A DNA stretch of 64,000 nt. It comes from Fibrella aquatilis (lineage in GTDB: Bacteria > Bacteroidota > Bacteroidia > Cytophagales > Spirosomataceae). Below the pieces are notes generated by a model, which was given only the letters and a program-made list of their open reading frames with translations, was not told the origin of the DNA and did no database searches. Position 1 is the first letter of the stretch; every line of letters begins with the position of its first letter. Positions 17,205 to 26,672 of the stretch are shown here, in pieces. The stretch spans positions 1 through 64,000 of the forward strand of contig NZ_JAFMYU010000024.1 in the NCBI RefSeq assembly GCF_017353255.1, in the 5' to 3' direction. A program made the translations under genes and the position numbers.

Positions 17205-17230
17205 CGACAACCTTAAAAAAACCACCACAG

Positions 17231-17419
17231 ATGACGAAGCTGGACGAAGTAATTGAGAAACTGAATGAGGCTATTGACCTCTGGGATGAATTCACGGAAG
17301 AAGCCGAAGATGCGGGCAATTACGAAGCAGCTTTCTGGCAAAAGACCAATGCGCTGACCGTGCGGATTGCTGCTACGCGGAACGATATCGAGGAATTTCA
17401 GGAAAAGCACCTGGTATGA
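17231..17419 (+). CDS. small acidic coiled-coil protein
   Basis: A 62-aa acidic protein, almost entirely helical (VIEKLNEAIDLWDEFTEEAEDAG). It overlaps the next gene by 4 bp (ATGA). Function unknown. Confidence 0.55.
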   Translation: MTKLDEVIEKLNEAIDLWDEFTEEAEDAGNYEAAFWQKTNALTVRIAATRNDIEEFQEKHLV

Positions 17420-17634
17420 ATGAGGTATTGTTTGGAGCCGAGACGCTGGTCTTGGCTCCTGCTGACAAGAAAGCCCGTCTGGTACAGCTCAACGGTATCT
17501 GGGTGATTCAGATAAAGGGCGAAACGGGCGGTTGGGGGTTTGCCCAACGCCTGACGAATGAAGAACAGGCACAGGACACTTTTAACACCATGCTGGCCAC
17601 TGGCCGCTACATCCATGACACAAGCACACCTTGA
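17416..17634 (+). CDS. small phage protein, unknown
   Basis: A 72-aa protein, beta-rich by composition, coupled to the preceding gene by ATGA and overlapping the next by 20 bp. Function unknown. Confidence 0.55.
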   Translation: MNEVLFGAETLVLAPADKKARLVQLNGIWVIQIKGETGGWGFAQRLTNEEQAQDTFNTMLATGRYIHDTSTP

Positions 17635-17803
17635 ATTGCTCGACCTGACCAAGCAGGTACGGGATACACAAATTGCCTATTTCGCTTCGGGTACGGGGCG
17701 GTTTCGTGACAGGAAGCTACTTAAGCTGGCGCGGCACCTGGAGGGAGAGTTAGACAAACTGATTGACGCACAGGTTGCGATGATCGAACCGATAGGTCTA
17801 TAA
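17615..17803 (+). CDS. small helical phage protein
   Basis: A 62-aa helical protein (HLELLDLTKQVRDTQ..LARHLEGELDKLIDAQ). The ATG at 17615 is preferred over an in-frame start at 17558, which lies deep inside the previous gene. Its stop overlaps the next ATG by one base. Function unknown. Confidence 0.5.
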   Translation: MTQAHLELLDLTKQVRDTQIAYFASGTGRFRDRKLLKLARHLEGELDKLIDAQVAMIEPIGL

Positions 17804-18006
17804 TGAAAGCCAAGCTGTATCTCATCACTCAGCAGGACAACATATTGGGTGTTGTCAAGCATATCAGCTACGAGAAGGCGTTCAATGCCTTCCGTAAAAG
17901 GGGCAAAGTAAGCGGGGTGATTCATGCCCAAATCTTAACACCCGACGAGTTATACGAAACGATACTTGATGGGCTGAAATTAGGTGAGATGGTCAAAGCA
18001 ACATGA
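17803..18006 (+). CDS. small phage protein, unknown
   Basis: A 67-aa protein beginning MKAKLYLITQQDNILGVV, overlapping the next gene by 4 bp (ATGA). No domain recognised. Confidence 0.5.
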   Translation: MKAKLYLITQQDNILGVVKHISYEKAFNAFRKRGKVSGVIHAQILTPDELYETILDGLKLGEMVKAT

Positions 18007-18218
18007 CGGCCAGTGAGTTAAAAACAGGCCATCGGTTTGCCTGTCATCCGACGGCGAGGGCGGTGTATGTGGTGCAGGCAACGTACCTCCTGGAGATTGG
18101 GAAAGTGGCCATTGATGCCGGTCGGCGGCGGTTTATGTTCGCACCGGATCGGGAAGTATTTCCCAGGCCACTCCGCTTTGCCGAAGCCGTGACGGCCATT
18201 GAGTACAAACGCGTTTAA
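18003..18218 (+). CDS. small phage protein, unknown
   Basis: A 71-aa basic protein (MTASELKTGHRFACHP...). It is translationally coupled to the gene before it. No domain recognised. Confidence 0.5.
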   Translation: MTASELKTGHRFACHPTARAVYVVQATYLLEIGKVAIDAGRRRFMFAPDREVFPRPLRFAEAVTAIEYKRV

Positions 18219-18230
18219 CCAAACAGTCAG

Positions 18231-18650
18231 ATGAATACCAATTCTATTACGGGCCGGTTTATGGAGGCCTTCCCGGTCAAATCAGTAGGCAAGAGCGGGT
18301 TTAAGGTGCAGGCCATCAAGATCGACAACAGCACCAGCCCGGATTTTGCAAGCACACCTGAATTTCAGCTCACGGGCAATTACATCGGGATGGCCGATGG
18401 CCTACGGCGGGGTCAGGAGGTGACGGTGTACTTTACGGTGCAGGGTCGCCATTGGGAGAAAGACGGGCGCTCTGGCATAATGACCAGCCTGCAAGCCTAC
18501 CGGATTGAGCAGGTGGAGCGGACGTCGCTGAAAGCAGCCGTGCAGTCGGTGCCGAAGGAGCCAGTGGGGGAGCCGCCCGTAGCAGGTTCATCGACATCGG
18601 CAACCGGGTTTAAGCTACCCGATGATGAAGCCGGTGATCTGCCATTTTAA
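18231..18650 (+). CDS. DUF3127 single-strand-binding-like protein
   Basis: A 139-aa protein: an OB-fold-like N-terminal domain of the DUF3127 type (residues 6-100, with GRFMEAFPVKSV...KVQAIKI and a beta-rich core), a flexible Pro/Ser linker, and the C-terminal tip DDEAGDLPF. That tip imitates the acidic DDDIPF tail by which SSB recruits partner proteins. It probably binds single-stranded phage DNA. It is the last gene of the early/replication block and is followed by a strong terminator. Confidence 0.75.
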   Translation: MNTNSITGRFMEAFPVKSVGKSGFKVQAIKIDNSTSPDFASTPEFQLTGNYIGMADGLRRGQEVTVYFTVQGRHWEKDGRSGIMTSLQAYRIEQVERTSLKAAVQSVPKEPVGEPPVAGSSTSATGFKLPDDEAGDLPF

Positions 18651-18675
18651 TTAGTGATTACTACGGATGTAGAAA

Positions 18676-18705
18676 GGGAGGCCTCAAAATCGGGCCTCCC
18701 TTTTC
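18676..18705 (+). terminator. terminator of the early operon
   Basis: GGGAGGCC paired with GGCCTCCC (8 bp, 9-nt loop) followed by TTTT. It separates the replication block from the next transcription unit. Confidence 0.8.
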
Positions 18706-18707
18706 CT

Positions 18708-18740
18708 TATTATTGCAATAAATACTCTTAAAAAGAGAAA
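18708..18740 (+). promoter_or_regulatory. second repressor-type promoter/operator
   Basis: TATTGCAATA at 18711-18720 followed by CTCTTAAAAAGAG. Over 22 bp it matches the repressor gene's own upstream region (TGCAATAA.T.CTCTTAAAAAGA) in the same orientation relative to the gene it precedes. It lies between the early terminator and the ATG at 18755. Confidence 0.55.
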
Positions 18741-18754
18741 TCACTTCGAAAAAA

Positions 18755-18991
18755 ATGATTCCTTACTTAAACGTTGGTTTGCTCATTTTGTTGTTCGTTG
18801 CTGGCTGCTTCTGCACACTCGTGCTGGTGGTGTATGGCATTGGGGCTGTGCGTGGCTTTCGGCAGCATCGGCGGCAACGGATTCAGGCCCTGGCGGATGC
18901 TTACCGCCGTGGTCAGCGGCTATCCAACGATTCGCCCGAAGGCGCTATGCTGCGTTTTACCCGTAACCTGTTTTCAAACGTTTCACACTAA
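18755..18991 (+). CDS. small membrane protein, unknown
   Basis: A 78-aa protein with an N-terminal transmembrane helix (VGLLILLFVAGCFCTLVLVVYGIG) and a basic cytoplasmic tail. It is the first gene after the second operator, so it may be under repressor control. Function unknown; a role at the membrane during lysogeny or late infection is possible. Confidence 0.55.
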   Translation: MIPYLNVGLLILLFVAGCFCTLVLVVYGIGAVRGFRQHRRQRIQALADAYRRGQRLSNDSPEGAMLRFTRNLFSNVSH

Positions 18992-19003
18992 TCACTATAC
19001 GTT

Positions 19004-19495
19004 ATGCTACTGTCTGTACCGGTGAAACCCTGCGTACGTCGTTTTTTGTTGAAGGAATTTGGCCGTGAACCGATTGCCGTTCGTGCCAACAGTGACCTTG
19101 GGGGCATTCTGCTGCTGGCCTTTGCCAAGGGAGAGTCGGTGCCGCTGGAGGCCATGGAGCTTAGCCACGATGAGTTGCCAGATCTGGATAACCTGACGCC
19201 GATTCAGTTCCAACTGGGCGAGACGTTTCGGCGGTCGGCGCTCTCACCCAACAGCCGGGTTTTGCTCACCGGGGCGCTGATGGCTTACTTCCGCACCTGT
19301 TTGTTTTTCTACACGCTCGGCCGACGCACCCTGTTCGATTCGGAGATGTCGGCCGTGAAGTTATTTCTAAAGGTCTATAACATTCGGGAGGATGAGCTGA
19401 CCGAAGAGGCGGCGATCAAGATTGCCCAACGCGAACGGCGGGAGCGGGCACTGTTCAAACCCACACCGTCGGTGGCCACTACGCAAGCAGCCTAA
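19004..19495 (+). CDS. phage protein, unknown
   Basis: A 163-aa protein. The N-terminus (LSVPVKPCVRRFLLKEFGREP) resembles short proteins seen in other Bacteroidetes prophages, from memory. No catalytic motif. It lies between the membrane protein and the structural genes. Confidence 0.6.
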   Translation: MLLSVPVKPCVRRFLLKEFGREPIAVRANSDLGGILLLAFAKGESVPLEAMELSHDELPDLDNLTPIQFQLGETFRRSALSPNSRVLLTGALMAYFRTCLFFYTLGRRTLFDSEMSAVKLFLKVYNIREDELTEEAAIKIAQRERRERALFKPTPSVATTQAA

Positions 19496-19678
19496 TTACA
19501 TTGTAGACGCTAAATGCGTCTTGTACCAGCCGGAACCCGTCCAATTTTGGGGGGAAGTTGTCCACGATTTAGGACGACTTTACCCCAACGTTGGGCGGGT
19601 TTGGTGCTATGGGGGGGTAGGGGTCAGGCTGGCGGGGGTGTCCTGTTGTTGGCCCTCCTATATAGGTACGTTCGTGGC

Positions 19679-20248
19679 ATGGAAGTCACGACGCTGGAGG
19701 CCGGGTACAGAGCAAGTAGTGCGGGGGGTATTCGCCGATTACGGTTGGTGGAAGCCACACCGGCACTGACGGTGCTTGACCCGGCCCGCTTCCCTTCGCC
19801 GGGGTTAGCCTACCCTGGCCTGGCGGCCAACAATGTGCTGATTGCAGCGGGTGCCCTGGTGGTTGACTGGCGCTTGTTGCCAGGCATGGCTGAGTTTACC
19901 CATGATGATCAGTACGGCGCGAACGGTTACCAGACCGACTGCCTGATTAGTTGGGAGGTGCCCCACTCGGTAGCCCTGTTACAGTGGCTGGCCAAACACG
20001 GTGCCCGGCGCTGGGTGGCGCTGGTGGTCGATGCCAATGACCAGGCATATGTTATTGGCGATCCCGCCAACGGTGCACGGCTGAAAGTAAACGGCGGCAC
20101 CGGACGCAAACGCCCTGACGGCGGCAAACACCAGTTCACCCTGGCGGTGCGACTTAACCACCCACTTTGGCTACTTGATGATTTTGAGCTACTGACCAGC
20201 TACCGGCCGGAGTTCGATCTTTCGTTCGACACAACTTTTACTTCTTAA
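19679..20248 (+). CDS. putative virion-associated protein, unknown
   Basis: A 189-aa protein with several hydrophobic and beta-type stretches. The ATG at 19679 is chosen; an in-frame ATG at 19514 would add a Gly/Arg-rich stretch that looks non-coding. It lies 5 bp upstream of the tail-fibre gene, so a role in fibre attachment or assembly is possible. No domain recognised. Confidence 0.55.
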   Translation: MEVTTLEAGYRASSAGGIRRLRLVEATPALTVLDPARFPSPGLAYPGLAANNVLIAAGALVVDWRLLPGMAEFTHDDQYGANGYQTDCLISWEVPHSVALLQWLAKHGARRWVALVVDANDQAYVIGDPANGARLKVNGGTGRKRPDGGKHQFTLAVRLNHPLWLLDDFELLTSYRPEFDLSFDTTFTS

Positions 20249-20253
20249 TATAT

Positions 20254-23200
20254 ATGGCGCTGCCACTGACGCCCGAACAGGTCAAAGACCAGTTACGAGC
20301 CGCAATTCATACGAGTCCGATTGATCCGCCGCGTTCCAACACGGCGGTTTCTGTATTAGAGGCGTTATTAAATCTGATTGATACGCTGAGTATCAAGACG
20401 TGGACACCACTGTTTGGGTTGGTGCCTGATGGCGACCGGCTCTGCTGGCACGTGGTTGACTGGCAGGGTGGGGTGGGTCCGAAACCCAATACCTTCCCCT
20501 ATGTTGGGCTAACGGGGTATGTGGCCACGATAGCCGAGGCGGTGGACGTGCGTGGTGTGCGGGGGTTCAATGGCTGGACCCCTCAGTTAGGCTTGACGGC
20601 GGGCTTGCCCATGGGGGGCAAGTCAACGATGGTGCTCCGGGTATACGATTTTGTAGGTGGGGAGGGACCAAAGCCTTCACTGGCTAACCCGCTATACCTG
20701 GCCATTGGCGGGGTATACACCACCGACATTGCCTATGCCGTGAACATCAAAGGGGGTGACGGCTATAATGGAGCCACGTGGAGAGCAGGAAGCGGGGCAC
20801 CGGCTGATACGTCGGGCGGCACTCCTCGCACCGATGGCACCTTGGATTTGTATCTCGACATGGCGACCGGCGATGTCTATAAACAGCTTGGGTCAGGTCG
20901 TTGGCTGGCCAATGGCAACATTAAAGGCCCGCAGGGACCCAAAGGCGACACAGGTGCGAAAGGTGATGTCGGCACGGCTGGCGCGACGGGTGCCAAAGGT
21001 GATGTCGGCGCGAAAGGGGATACTGGCGCAAAGGGTGACAAGGGGTTCAACGGCTGGACTCCCCAGTTAGGGCTAACGGCGGGCTTGCCCATGGGGGGCA
21101 AATCAACGTTGGTGCTTCAGGTGTTCGACTACGCCGGTGGTGAAGGACCAAAGCCTTCACTGGCTAACCCGCTATACCTGGCCATTGGCGGGGTGTATAC
21201 CACCGACATTGCCTATGCCGTGAACATCAAAGGGGGTGACGGCTATAATGGAGCCACATGGACATCGGGAGCTGGTGTACCGGCTGATGCTTCCGGCACC
21301 ACTCCTCGCACCGATGGTACACTGAATCTGTATCTCGACACGGCGACCGGCGACGTGTATAAGCAATTGGGGTCAGGCAGATGGTTGGCCAATGGCAACA
21401 TTAAAGGGCCACAGGGACCTAAAGGCGACACGGGTGCGGTTGGTCCGCAGGGACCGAAAGGCGATGCCGGTGTGGCTGGTCCACAGGGACCGCAAGGGCC
21501 ACAGGGACCGGCTGGCAGTGGTAGTGGCGGAAGCGTAGCCGCAGCCACCACCACCACGGCGGGGAAAGCGCGGTTGATGGCCACAAGCAGCATGATGCAA
21601 AATGCATCCGTTTGGGAAGAGTTCAGCGTGGACGCAGATACGCCGGATGCTAACAGCGAGACCGACGTGGTTACACGTGCTGTTCTACGGCTTGCGCAGC
21701 AAACGGGCTTTGCCTCGGAAGAATACATATTTACGCTACTTCGGCAGTTTTACGAGTTTCCGGCTAGCAATACGCTCAACTGGGAAAACTACTTACAGGG
21801 TGGTTCGGCACCCCCTGACCCGTCTCGACAGAACTACATGAACTACACCGAGACGTGGAAAATGGCCAACGCGCTCTGGGAGTATGTCAACAGCCGGAAG
21901 GCCAACGTATCGGCGCTGACGGGGAAAGTGGATAAAATCACGGGGAAGGGCCTGTCGACCAACGATTACACCGATACCGAGAAACAGAAGCTGGCGGGCA
22001 TGACGGCTGGTGCGGCTGGCCCACAGGGACCTAAAGGCGATACGGGAGCGGTTGGCCCACAAGGTCCGGTTGGGCCTGCTGGCCCGGCTGGTTCAGGCTC
22101 AGGGTCGGGTGGTAGCAGTAACCCGAATATAATTTCCTGCACGGTCAACACCGTAGCGGGTATTCAGGCCGCCATTGACAGCGCGGGCACGGGTAAAACG
22201 GTTCGGCTCGATTTCGATACCTGCACGTTTGGCGATGCCCAATGTTTGCAAATTATCAATAAAAACGACTTTACATTAGACCTCAACGGTGCAACGCTGA
22301 CGGGCAATTCGACGCGTACCATGCTGTATATCAATGGCACGTGCCGGAATGTTCGCGTGACCAATGGCCATATTCTGAACACGTCGCCGACCCTACCCTA
22401 TGGTGGTCAGTATGGGTATTTTGCCACCGTAACGACCAACGAAAACGCTATCATTGACGGGCTAGAATTCGACCGGTTGGAATGCACCACCCCGAACGCG
22501 GATCAGGATTTCTTCTTATTCGTGACCTACCGCGACGTAAGTAACAATCCGGGCGGCACCTCGATTTTGCGGCGGGTGAACATTCACCACTGCCTGATTC
22601 ACGACGTCGGAAGGATGGGTGCGGAGTTTATCAACGGCGGGGCGAAGTACGGCGACTTTACGCTTAGGTATTTAGACTGCCGGTTTGCGGATAATTATTG
22701 CTGGAATTTGGGTGGCAAAAGCCCTGATAACTACGGCATGGCCATTTCTTGGGATGGGCTACATTCAGGGTGTGCCACCTCCCGCAACCACATCAGGAAT
22801 GTGCGGGGCAACGCTATCGAGATCGTGAACGGCCAGGATGATCTGATCGACAATAACGTGGTGATTGACGAGGCGAACGTGGTGGGGTGCGTGGGCATCT
22901 CGATCACGAATAATGCCCAATTCGAGGTGCCTGCGTTGGGTTTGCGACCACTGACCCGCAATATTACCATTGTCGGGAACGTGATCACGACCAACAAACG
23001 GGCTATTCAAGCCTATCAGGTAACGCGGCTGACGCTGACAGGTAACCAGTTTAAAAGTATACAGGGTAACGATTTCATCCTGAAGAATGCGCGGTTTACG
23101 GGCAACCTGTTTTGGGCCACGCAACCTAATGAGCCAGTGTTGAATTTCCATCCGAGCGGTGATGGTGGTAAGTACTGGTGCAGCATGTACAACACGCTGA

Positions 23201-23451
23201 ACGGCAACACCATTACTAATGCGTTGCCGGGTGGGGTACGGCCAAACAACTATGGCGGTCCGTATGAACTGCTCCAGTGGGATGGCGGTGCCGACTACAA
23301 CACGGTCGTGGGGAACACGTTTCTGATGGAGCCGCTGGTGGACACCAACAATTTTGGTTATATCGTTTACAAGAACAATTCGTTTAGCTCCACCCATGTT
23401 ACCGCTAGTAACATGATGGCTAAGCCTGACAAACAGGGATTCTCGAACTAA
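20254..23451 (+). CDS. collagen-like tail fibre with C-terminal beta-helix
   Basis: A 1,065-aa probable receptor-binding fibre. It begins with a module found in three copies: residues about 50-103 (diverged), 104-224 and 264-383. Each has a WTP-LGL core, a G-GPKP motif and YAVNIKG; the last two are near-identical and carry [26 protein letters not shown]. Collagen-type Gly-X-Y blocks follow at about 226-265, 385-421 and 589-611 ([11 protein letters not shown]). From about 623 to the end the sequence shows a right-handed parallel beta-helix pattern, as in phage depolymerases and pectate-lyase-like fibres. It lies far from the tail genes. An enzymatic activity on polysaccharide is possible but not shown. 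Confidence 0.85.
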   Translation: MALPLTPEQVKDQLRAAIHTSPIDPPRSNTAVSVLEALLNLIDTLSIKTWTPLFGLVPDGDRLCWHVVDWQGGVGPKPNTFPYVGLTGYVATIAEAVDVRGVRGFNGWTPQLGLTAGLPMGGKSTMVLRVYDFVGGEGPKPSLANPLYLAIGGVYTTDIAYAVNIKGGDGYNGATWRAGSGAPADTSGGTPRTDGTLDLYLDMATGDVYKQLGSGRWLANGNIKGPQGPKGDTGAKGDVGTAGATGAKGDVGAKGDTGAKGDKGFNGWTPQLGLTAGLPMGGKSTLVLQVFDYAGGEGPKPSLANPLYLAIGGVYTTDIAYAVNIKGGDGYNGATWTSGAGVPADASGTTPRTDGTLNLYLDTATGDVYKQLGSGRWLANGNIKGPQGPKGDTGAVGPQGPKGDAGVAGPQGPQGPQGPAGSGSGGSVAAATTTTAGKARLMATSSMMQNASVWEEFSVDADTPDANSETDVVTRAVLRLAQQTGFASEEYIFTLLRQFYEFPASNTLNWENYLQGGSAPPDPSRQNYMNYTETWKMANALWEYVNSRKANVSALTGKVDKITGKGLSTNDYTDTEKQKLAGMTAGAAGPQGPKGDTGAVGPQGPVGPAGPAGSGSGSGGSSNPNIISCTVNTVAGIQAAIDSAGTGKTVRLDFDTCTFGDAQCLQIINKNDFTLDLNGATLTGNSTRTMLYINGTCRNVRVTNGHILNTSPTLPYGGQYGYFATVTTNENAIIDGLEFDRLECTTPNADQDFFLFVTYRDVSNNPGGTSILRRVNIHHCLIHDVGRMGAEFINGGAKYGDFTLRYLDCRFADNYCWNLGGKSPDNYGMAISWDGLHSGCATSRNHIRNVRGNAIEIVNGQDDLIDNNVVIDEANVVGCVGISITNNAQFEVPALGLRPLTRNITIVGNVITTNKRAIQAYQVTRLTLTGNQFKSIQGNDFILKNARFTGNLFWATQPNEPVLNFHPSGDGGKYWCSMYNTLNGNTITNALPGGVRPNNYGGPYELLQWDGGADYNTVVGNTFLMEPLVDTNNFGYIVYKNNSFSSTHVTASNMMAKPDKQGFSN
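20563..21402 (+). repeat. internal duplication in the tail-fibre gene
   Basis: Segment 20563-20925 recurs at 21043-21402 with high nucleotide identity and a 480-bp offset, separated by a collagen-like block. It is a likely site of recombination and fibre-length change. Confidence 0.8.
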
Positions 23452-23475
23452 GCATTGACCTGGCCACTACGCCAC

Positions 23476-23512
23476 GAAAAAGCCTGCTGCCGATTGGTAG
23501 CAGGCTTTTTTT
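23476..23512 (+). terminator. terminator after tail fibre
   Basis: GCCTGCTGCC pairs with GGTAGCAGGC (one G-T pair, 4-nt loop), preceded by A5 and followed by T7. Confidence 0.85.
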
Positions 23513-23574
23513 ATGTCCTGTTTGCTGGCGTTGAGTACCCTCATGTTTGCTGCGTATTAAGCTGCACAAACGAT

Positions 23575-24489
23575 ATGTTGGCAATGATGATGGGGGCCAA
23601 GTGGGCACTGGAACCCTCCTTCCACCAGAGGATGGCCTCGGTGGTTTTACACCGCCTAAGCCTGGGTAAAGCACCCATCGAAGCCGTTGCCGACCGGGCT
23701 ACCCCCCGCTTTGTCAGCCTGACCGGGCGTGATGAAAAAGGCAAAGGGGATGGTTGGGGTCCCGATAAGTCGGCTGCCGTGCTAGGCTATGAATACCTCT
23801 CGAAAGCAGGGACCAAAAGCGGTAACGTGGTGGTGATCCCGATCATGGGCACGATGAGCCGCTACGGTGATTACTGCTCGTGGGGCTGCGAAGACATGGC
23901 CAACTGGGTGCTGGAAGCCAACCGCGATGAGACGGTTTCAGCCATTGTGCTCGAACTGAATTCGCCGGGTGGTGAAGTGGACGGCGTGGAGATGTTCGGC
24001 GCGGCGGTGAAGCAATCACAGAAGCCAGTGGTGGCCTGGGTAGCCGGTATGGCGGCATCAGCCGCGTACTGGGTGGCCAGCCAGGCCGACGAGATCATGC
24101 TGGAGAGTGAGACCTGTAGCGAAGTAGGGTCCATTGGTGTGCTGGCCATGCACGTAGACCAGACCCTTGCCCTGGAAAAGGAAGGCTACAAGGTCACGAT
24201 TGTACGGGCGGATGGCTCGGAGTCGAAGGCGTTGTTCAACAGCTTCGAGCCGCTGTCGGCGGACGTACTGGCCGAAACCAAAGCTGCACTGAACCCGATT
24301 CGGGCGCAATTCATCAAGACGGTGAAGGCAGGCCGACCCGCCATTGCCGACGCGGCCAGCGACACGAGCGGCGTGTTTTCGGGCAAGATGTACAGCGGAA
24401 AGCAGGCTATTGCCAACGGCATGGCCGACCGGATTGGCTACCTCGGCGATGCCATTCGGCGGGCTGATTTACTGGCACGTAAAGGATAA
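23575..24489 (+). CDS. S49 (SppA-like) prohead protease
   Basis: A 304-aa ClpP/crotonase-fold peptidase of family S49. The oxyanion region (ELNSPGGEVDG) is followed by the nucleophile serine in GMAASAAYWVAS and then SEVGSIGVLAM. Position just upstream of a scaffold-like protein and the capsid protein indicates a head maturation protease. The ATG at 23575 (MLAMMMGAKW) is the best start; the frame runs open upstream through the terminator. It should cleave scaffold and capsid precursors during head assembly. Confidence 0.85.
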   Translation: MLAMMMGAKWALEPSFHQRMASVVLHRLSLGKAPIEAVADRATPRFVSLTGRDEKGKGDGWGPDKSAAVLGYEYLSKAGTKSGNVVVIPIMGTMSRYGDYCSWGCEDMANWVLEANRDETVSAIVLELNSPGGEVDGVEMFGAAVKQSQKPVVAWVAGMAASAAYWVASQADEIMLESETCSEVGSIGVLAMHVDQTLALEKEGYKVTIVRADGSESKALFNSFEPLSADVLAETKAALNPIRAQFIKTVKAGRPAIADAASDTSGVFSGKMYSGKQAIANGMADRIGYLGDAIRRADLLARKG

Positions 24490-24512
24490 GCAACTTTTTT
24501 TCAACGAGTTAT

Positions 24513-24953
24513 ATGCGTAAAATCAAATTGAGCCTGCGGCATTTTTTCCAGCAGCAGGCCGCTGAAGAGCAGGAAACACTGGTGGATGTTGTCGCTGACG
24601 ACACCACCACCGCCGACGTCGCCGAGGCTGACCAGGCCGACGACACCACCACGGACGAGGTAGAAGCCGAATCCGAAGAAGAGTCAGTGAACCCAACTCC
24701 CGAAGCGAGTGATGACGTGGCTCCCCCCGCAACGGAGGCATCGGCTGAGATGGTTCGGGAAATCGAGATGGGCGAAGCCGACTATAACGCGCTGGTGGCG
24801 GATGCCGGCAGCTGGCGAACGAACCAGGCGGAACTGGAACGACTGCGTACCTGGCATCAGAACGCCAAGGGCGGTGGGCTGCTGGCAGCGGCGGATGCCG
24901 ACACGGCGAAGGGGGGTAATCAGTCCTGGAAGCAAGCCCCCTGGAATCAGTAA
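24513..24953 (+). CDS. putative scaffolding protein
   Basis: A 146-aa, extremely acidic protein (runs of Asp/Glu/Thr between residues 22 and 75), then a short helix (ELERLRTWHQNAKG). Its place between the S49 protease and the capsid protein matches scaffolds of HK97-type heads. No sequence motif proves it; the call rests on context and composition. Confidence 0.6.
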   Translation: MRKIKLSLRHFFQQQAAEEQETLVDVVADDTTTADVAEADQADDTTTDEVEAESEEESVNPTPEASDDVAPPATEASAEMVREIEMGEADYNALVADAGSWRTNQAELERLRTWHQNAKGGGLLAAADADTAKGGNQSWKQAPWNQ

Positions 24954-25006
24954 TTCGATACTGCAAATGCTGGGTAAACACCTGATTTAACAAGCACTTT
25001 TTTAGG

Positions 25007-26008
25007 ATGAACGATTCATTAGATCTTAGTCGGTTGGCGGGTACCGCCACCGACTTTGCCCGTGAGAACCGGGACCAGATTTTTACGAATGCCCTGGCCC
25101 CTGGCCTGAATGGCATTGCCGGCACGCCGGTACGGCCGCTGGCCGATTTTGTGACACCGATGGTGACCAATGATGAGGTGCTGCTGACGGAGCTACAGAT
25201 TGGATCAGTGCTGCAACCAAGCAACCAGACTGGTTTTCGTCCGTCGACGAACACGCTCCAGATCATTCCGCGCGTGGCCAAGGTGAAGCCCTGTAAGGTG
25301 GACCTGCTGTTTACCGAGAAGAAGGTGCAGGCCCTCTGGAAAACCTACTACGGCCAGGTGAAGGGCGGTACCATCAAGAAGGATGAGTTTCCCTTCGAGC
25401 AGTACCTGATTCAGGCGGTGGTGGTGAAGCTGAAGAGCGAACTCCGCAACATTGCTTTCATCAACGGGGTGCGGAACGACGCGGGTACGTCAGCCATTGA
25501 CGCGATGGACGGCCTGTTTTTGCAGTACCAGCAACTGGTAGCCAGTGCGGGTATTCCAGCCAGAAACATTGCCACGATTGGGGCCATTAGTCCGCTGAAC
25601 GGCGTGGATGAGTTTGAGAAGCTGATCGACGTGATTCCAACCGAGTTCTACTACGAAGACCTGGTGTGCCTGACGCCGCTGGCGTATCTGAAGGCGTATG
25701 AGCGCAATTACCGGAAGCAGTATGGCACCACGCCCTATAACGCTGGTTTCCAGAAGCAAACCATCGAGGGTACTACCATTGAGTTTATGGTGGAGCCGGG
25801 TATGCTGACCACCGGTCCGAATGCGTTTGAAGCCCCGATCATCACTACCCGCGGCAACATTGCCTGGATCTACGACGACGAGTCGGCGCAGAATAAGCTG
25901 GTGTTCGACTACAACGTGCGGAATCGGGACATCGCGTATGTGATGGACTTCCAGTTGACGAGCAAGTTTTGCTTACCGCAACAAATCTGGAGCGGTGACA
26001 AACCCTAA
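25007..26008 (+). CDS. major capsid protein (HK97-fold candidate)
   Basis: A 333-aa soluble protein directly after the protease and scaffold genes, in the standard place of the major capsid protein. It contains beta-rich regions and an E-loop-like N-terminal part (PRVAKVKPCKVDLLFTEKK). Well supported by context, less by motif. It is followed by a 12-bp-stem hairpin. Confidence 0.78.
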   Translation: MNDSLDLSRLAGTATDFARENRDQIFTNALAPGLNGIAGTPVRPLADFVTPMVTNDEVLLTELQIGSVLQPSNQTGFRPSTNTLQIIPRVAKVKPCKVDLLFTEKKVQALWKTYYGQVKGGTIKKDEFPFEQYLIQAVVVKLKSELRNIAFINGVRNDAGTSAIDAMDGLFLQYQQLVASAGIPARNIATIGAISPLNGVDEFEKLIDVIPTEFYYEDLVCLTPLAYLKAYERNYRKQYGTTPYNAGFQKQTIEGTTIEFMVEPGMLTTGPNAFEAPIITTRGNIAWIYDDESAQNKLVFDYNVRNRDIAYVMDFQLTSKFCLPQQIWSGDKP

Positions 26009-26025
26009 GCCGTATTGAAACAAAA

Positions 26026-26061
26026 CAGTTGGCAACCATTCCTGAGGGGGGTTGCCAACTG
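26026..26061 (+). terminator. intercistronic hairpin without T-tract
   Basis: CAGTTGGCAACC pairs perfectly with GGTTGCCAACTG around a 12-nt loop, with no U-tract. It is probably a 3'-end stabiliser or processing site that raises capsid mRNA relative to downstream genes, not a full terminator. Confidence 0.6.
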
Positions 26062-26090
26062 AGTTTAACCCTCCCTCTGTTTTAGAATTC

Positions 26091-26663
26091 ATGTTTACAA
26101 ATTTTGCAAGCATCGACGCGCAATCATTTCAGCAAGGCAACCCCGGTGGGGTACGCCGGGTGCTGGTGATGATCAGCCGTAAGATTAAGGATCAGTGGCC
26201 CAAGCGGTCGCAGATCAACGAGAAGAACGAGTTGACAGCCCTGCCTACCTACACGGCCGTAGGTACCAAGTGGGCGGAGATCCTGTTTCCTGATGGTACC
26301 GCCAGCGTAGACTGGGATTGGAGCGGTGATCCGGGTTACCAGTCGTGTAAGCACACGGTGGAGTTGATGCTGGCAGGTTTCTCGAAAGAGATCCGGACGG
26401 AGATGAAGAAGCAGATCAACGCTGGTTGCGTCTACATCTTTCAGTTGAAAGACGAGCAGTATGTGGTTGTTGGTAGTTCTGACGATCCAATTTTTGCCAA
26501 ATCATCGTTCAAAGGCGGCAAGAAAGGCAATGACAAACGCGGCTACACGCTGAAAGGCGACGTGGACGGGATGATGTGGGAACCCTGCGTGATTCCTGAC
26601 GCGCTGATGGCCACGCTGCCGATTGCGCCGTTTGACCAGGAGGCCGTAGTAGCAGGCCCTTAA
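26091..26663 (+). CDS. phage structural protein, unknown
   Basis: A 190-aa protein downstream of the capsid gene. The ATG at 26091 is chosen because the upstream TTG would lie in the hairpin. Its composition is that of a folded virion protein (VRRVLVMISRKIKDQWP...); a head-tail connector or tail-tube role is conceivable. No domain recognised. Confidence 0.65.
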   Translation: MFTNFASIDAQSFQQGNPGGVRRVLVMISRKIKDQWPKRSQINEKNELTALPTYTAVGTKWAEILFPDGTASVDWDWSGDPGYQSCKHTVELMLAGFSKEIRTEMKKQINAGCVYIFQLKDEQYVVVGSSDDPIFAKSSFKGGKKGNDKRGYTLKGDVDGMMWEPCVIPDALMATLPIAPFDQEAVVAGP

Positions 26664-26672
26664 TCCAGCCCA

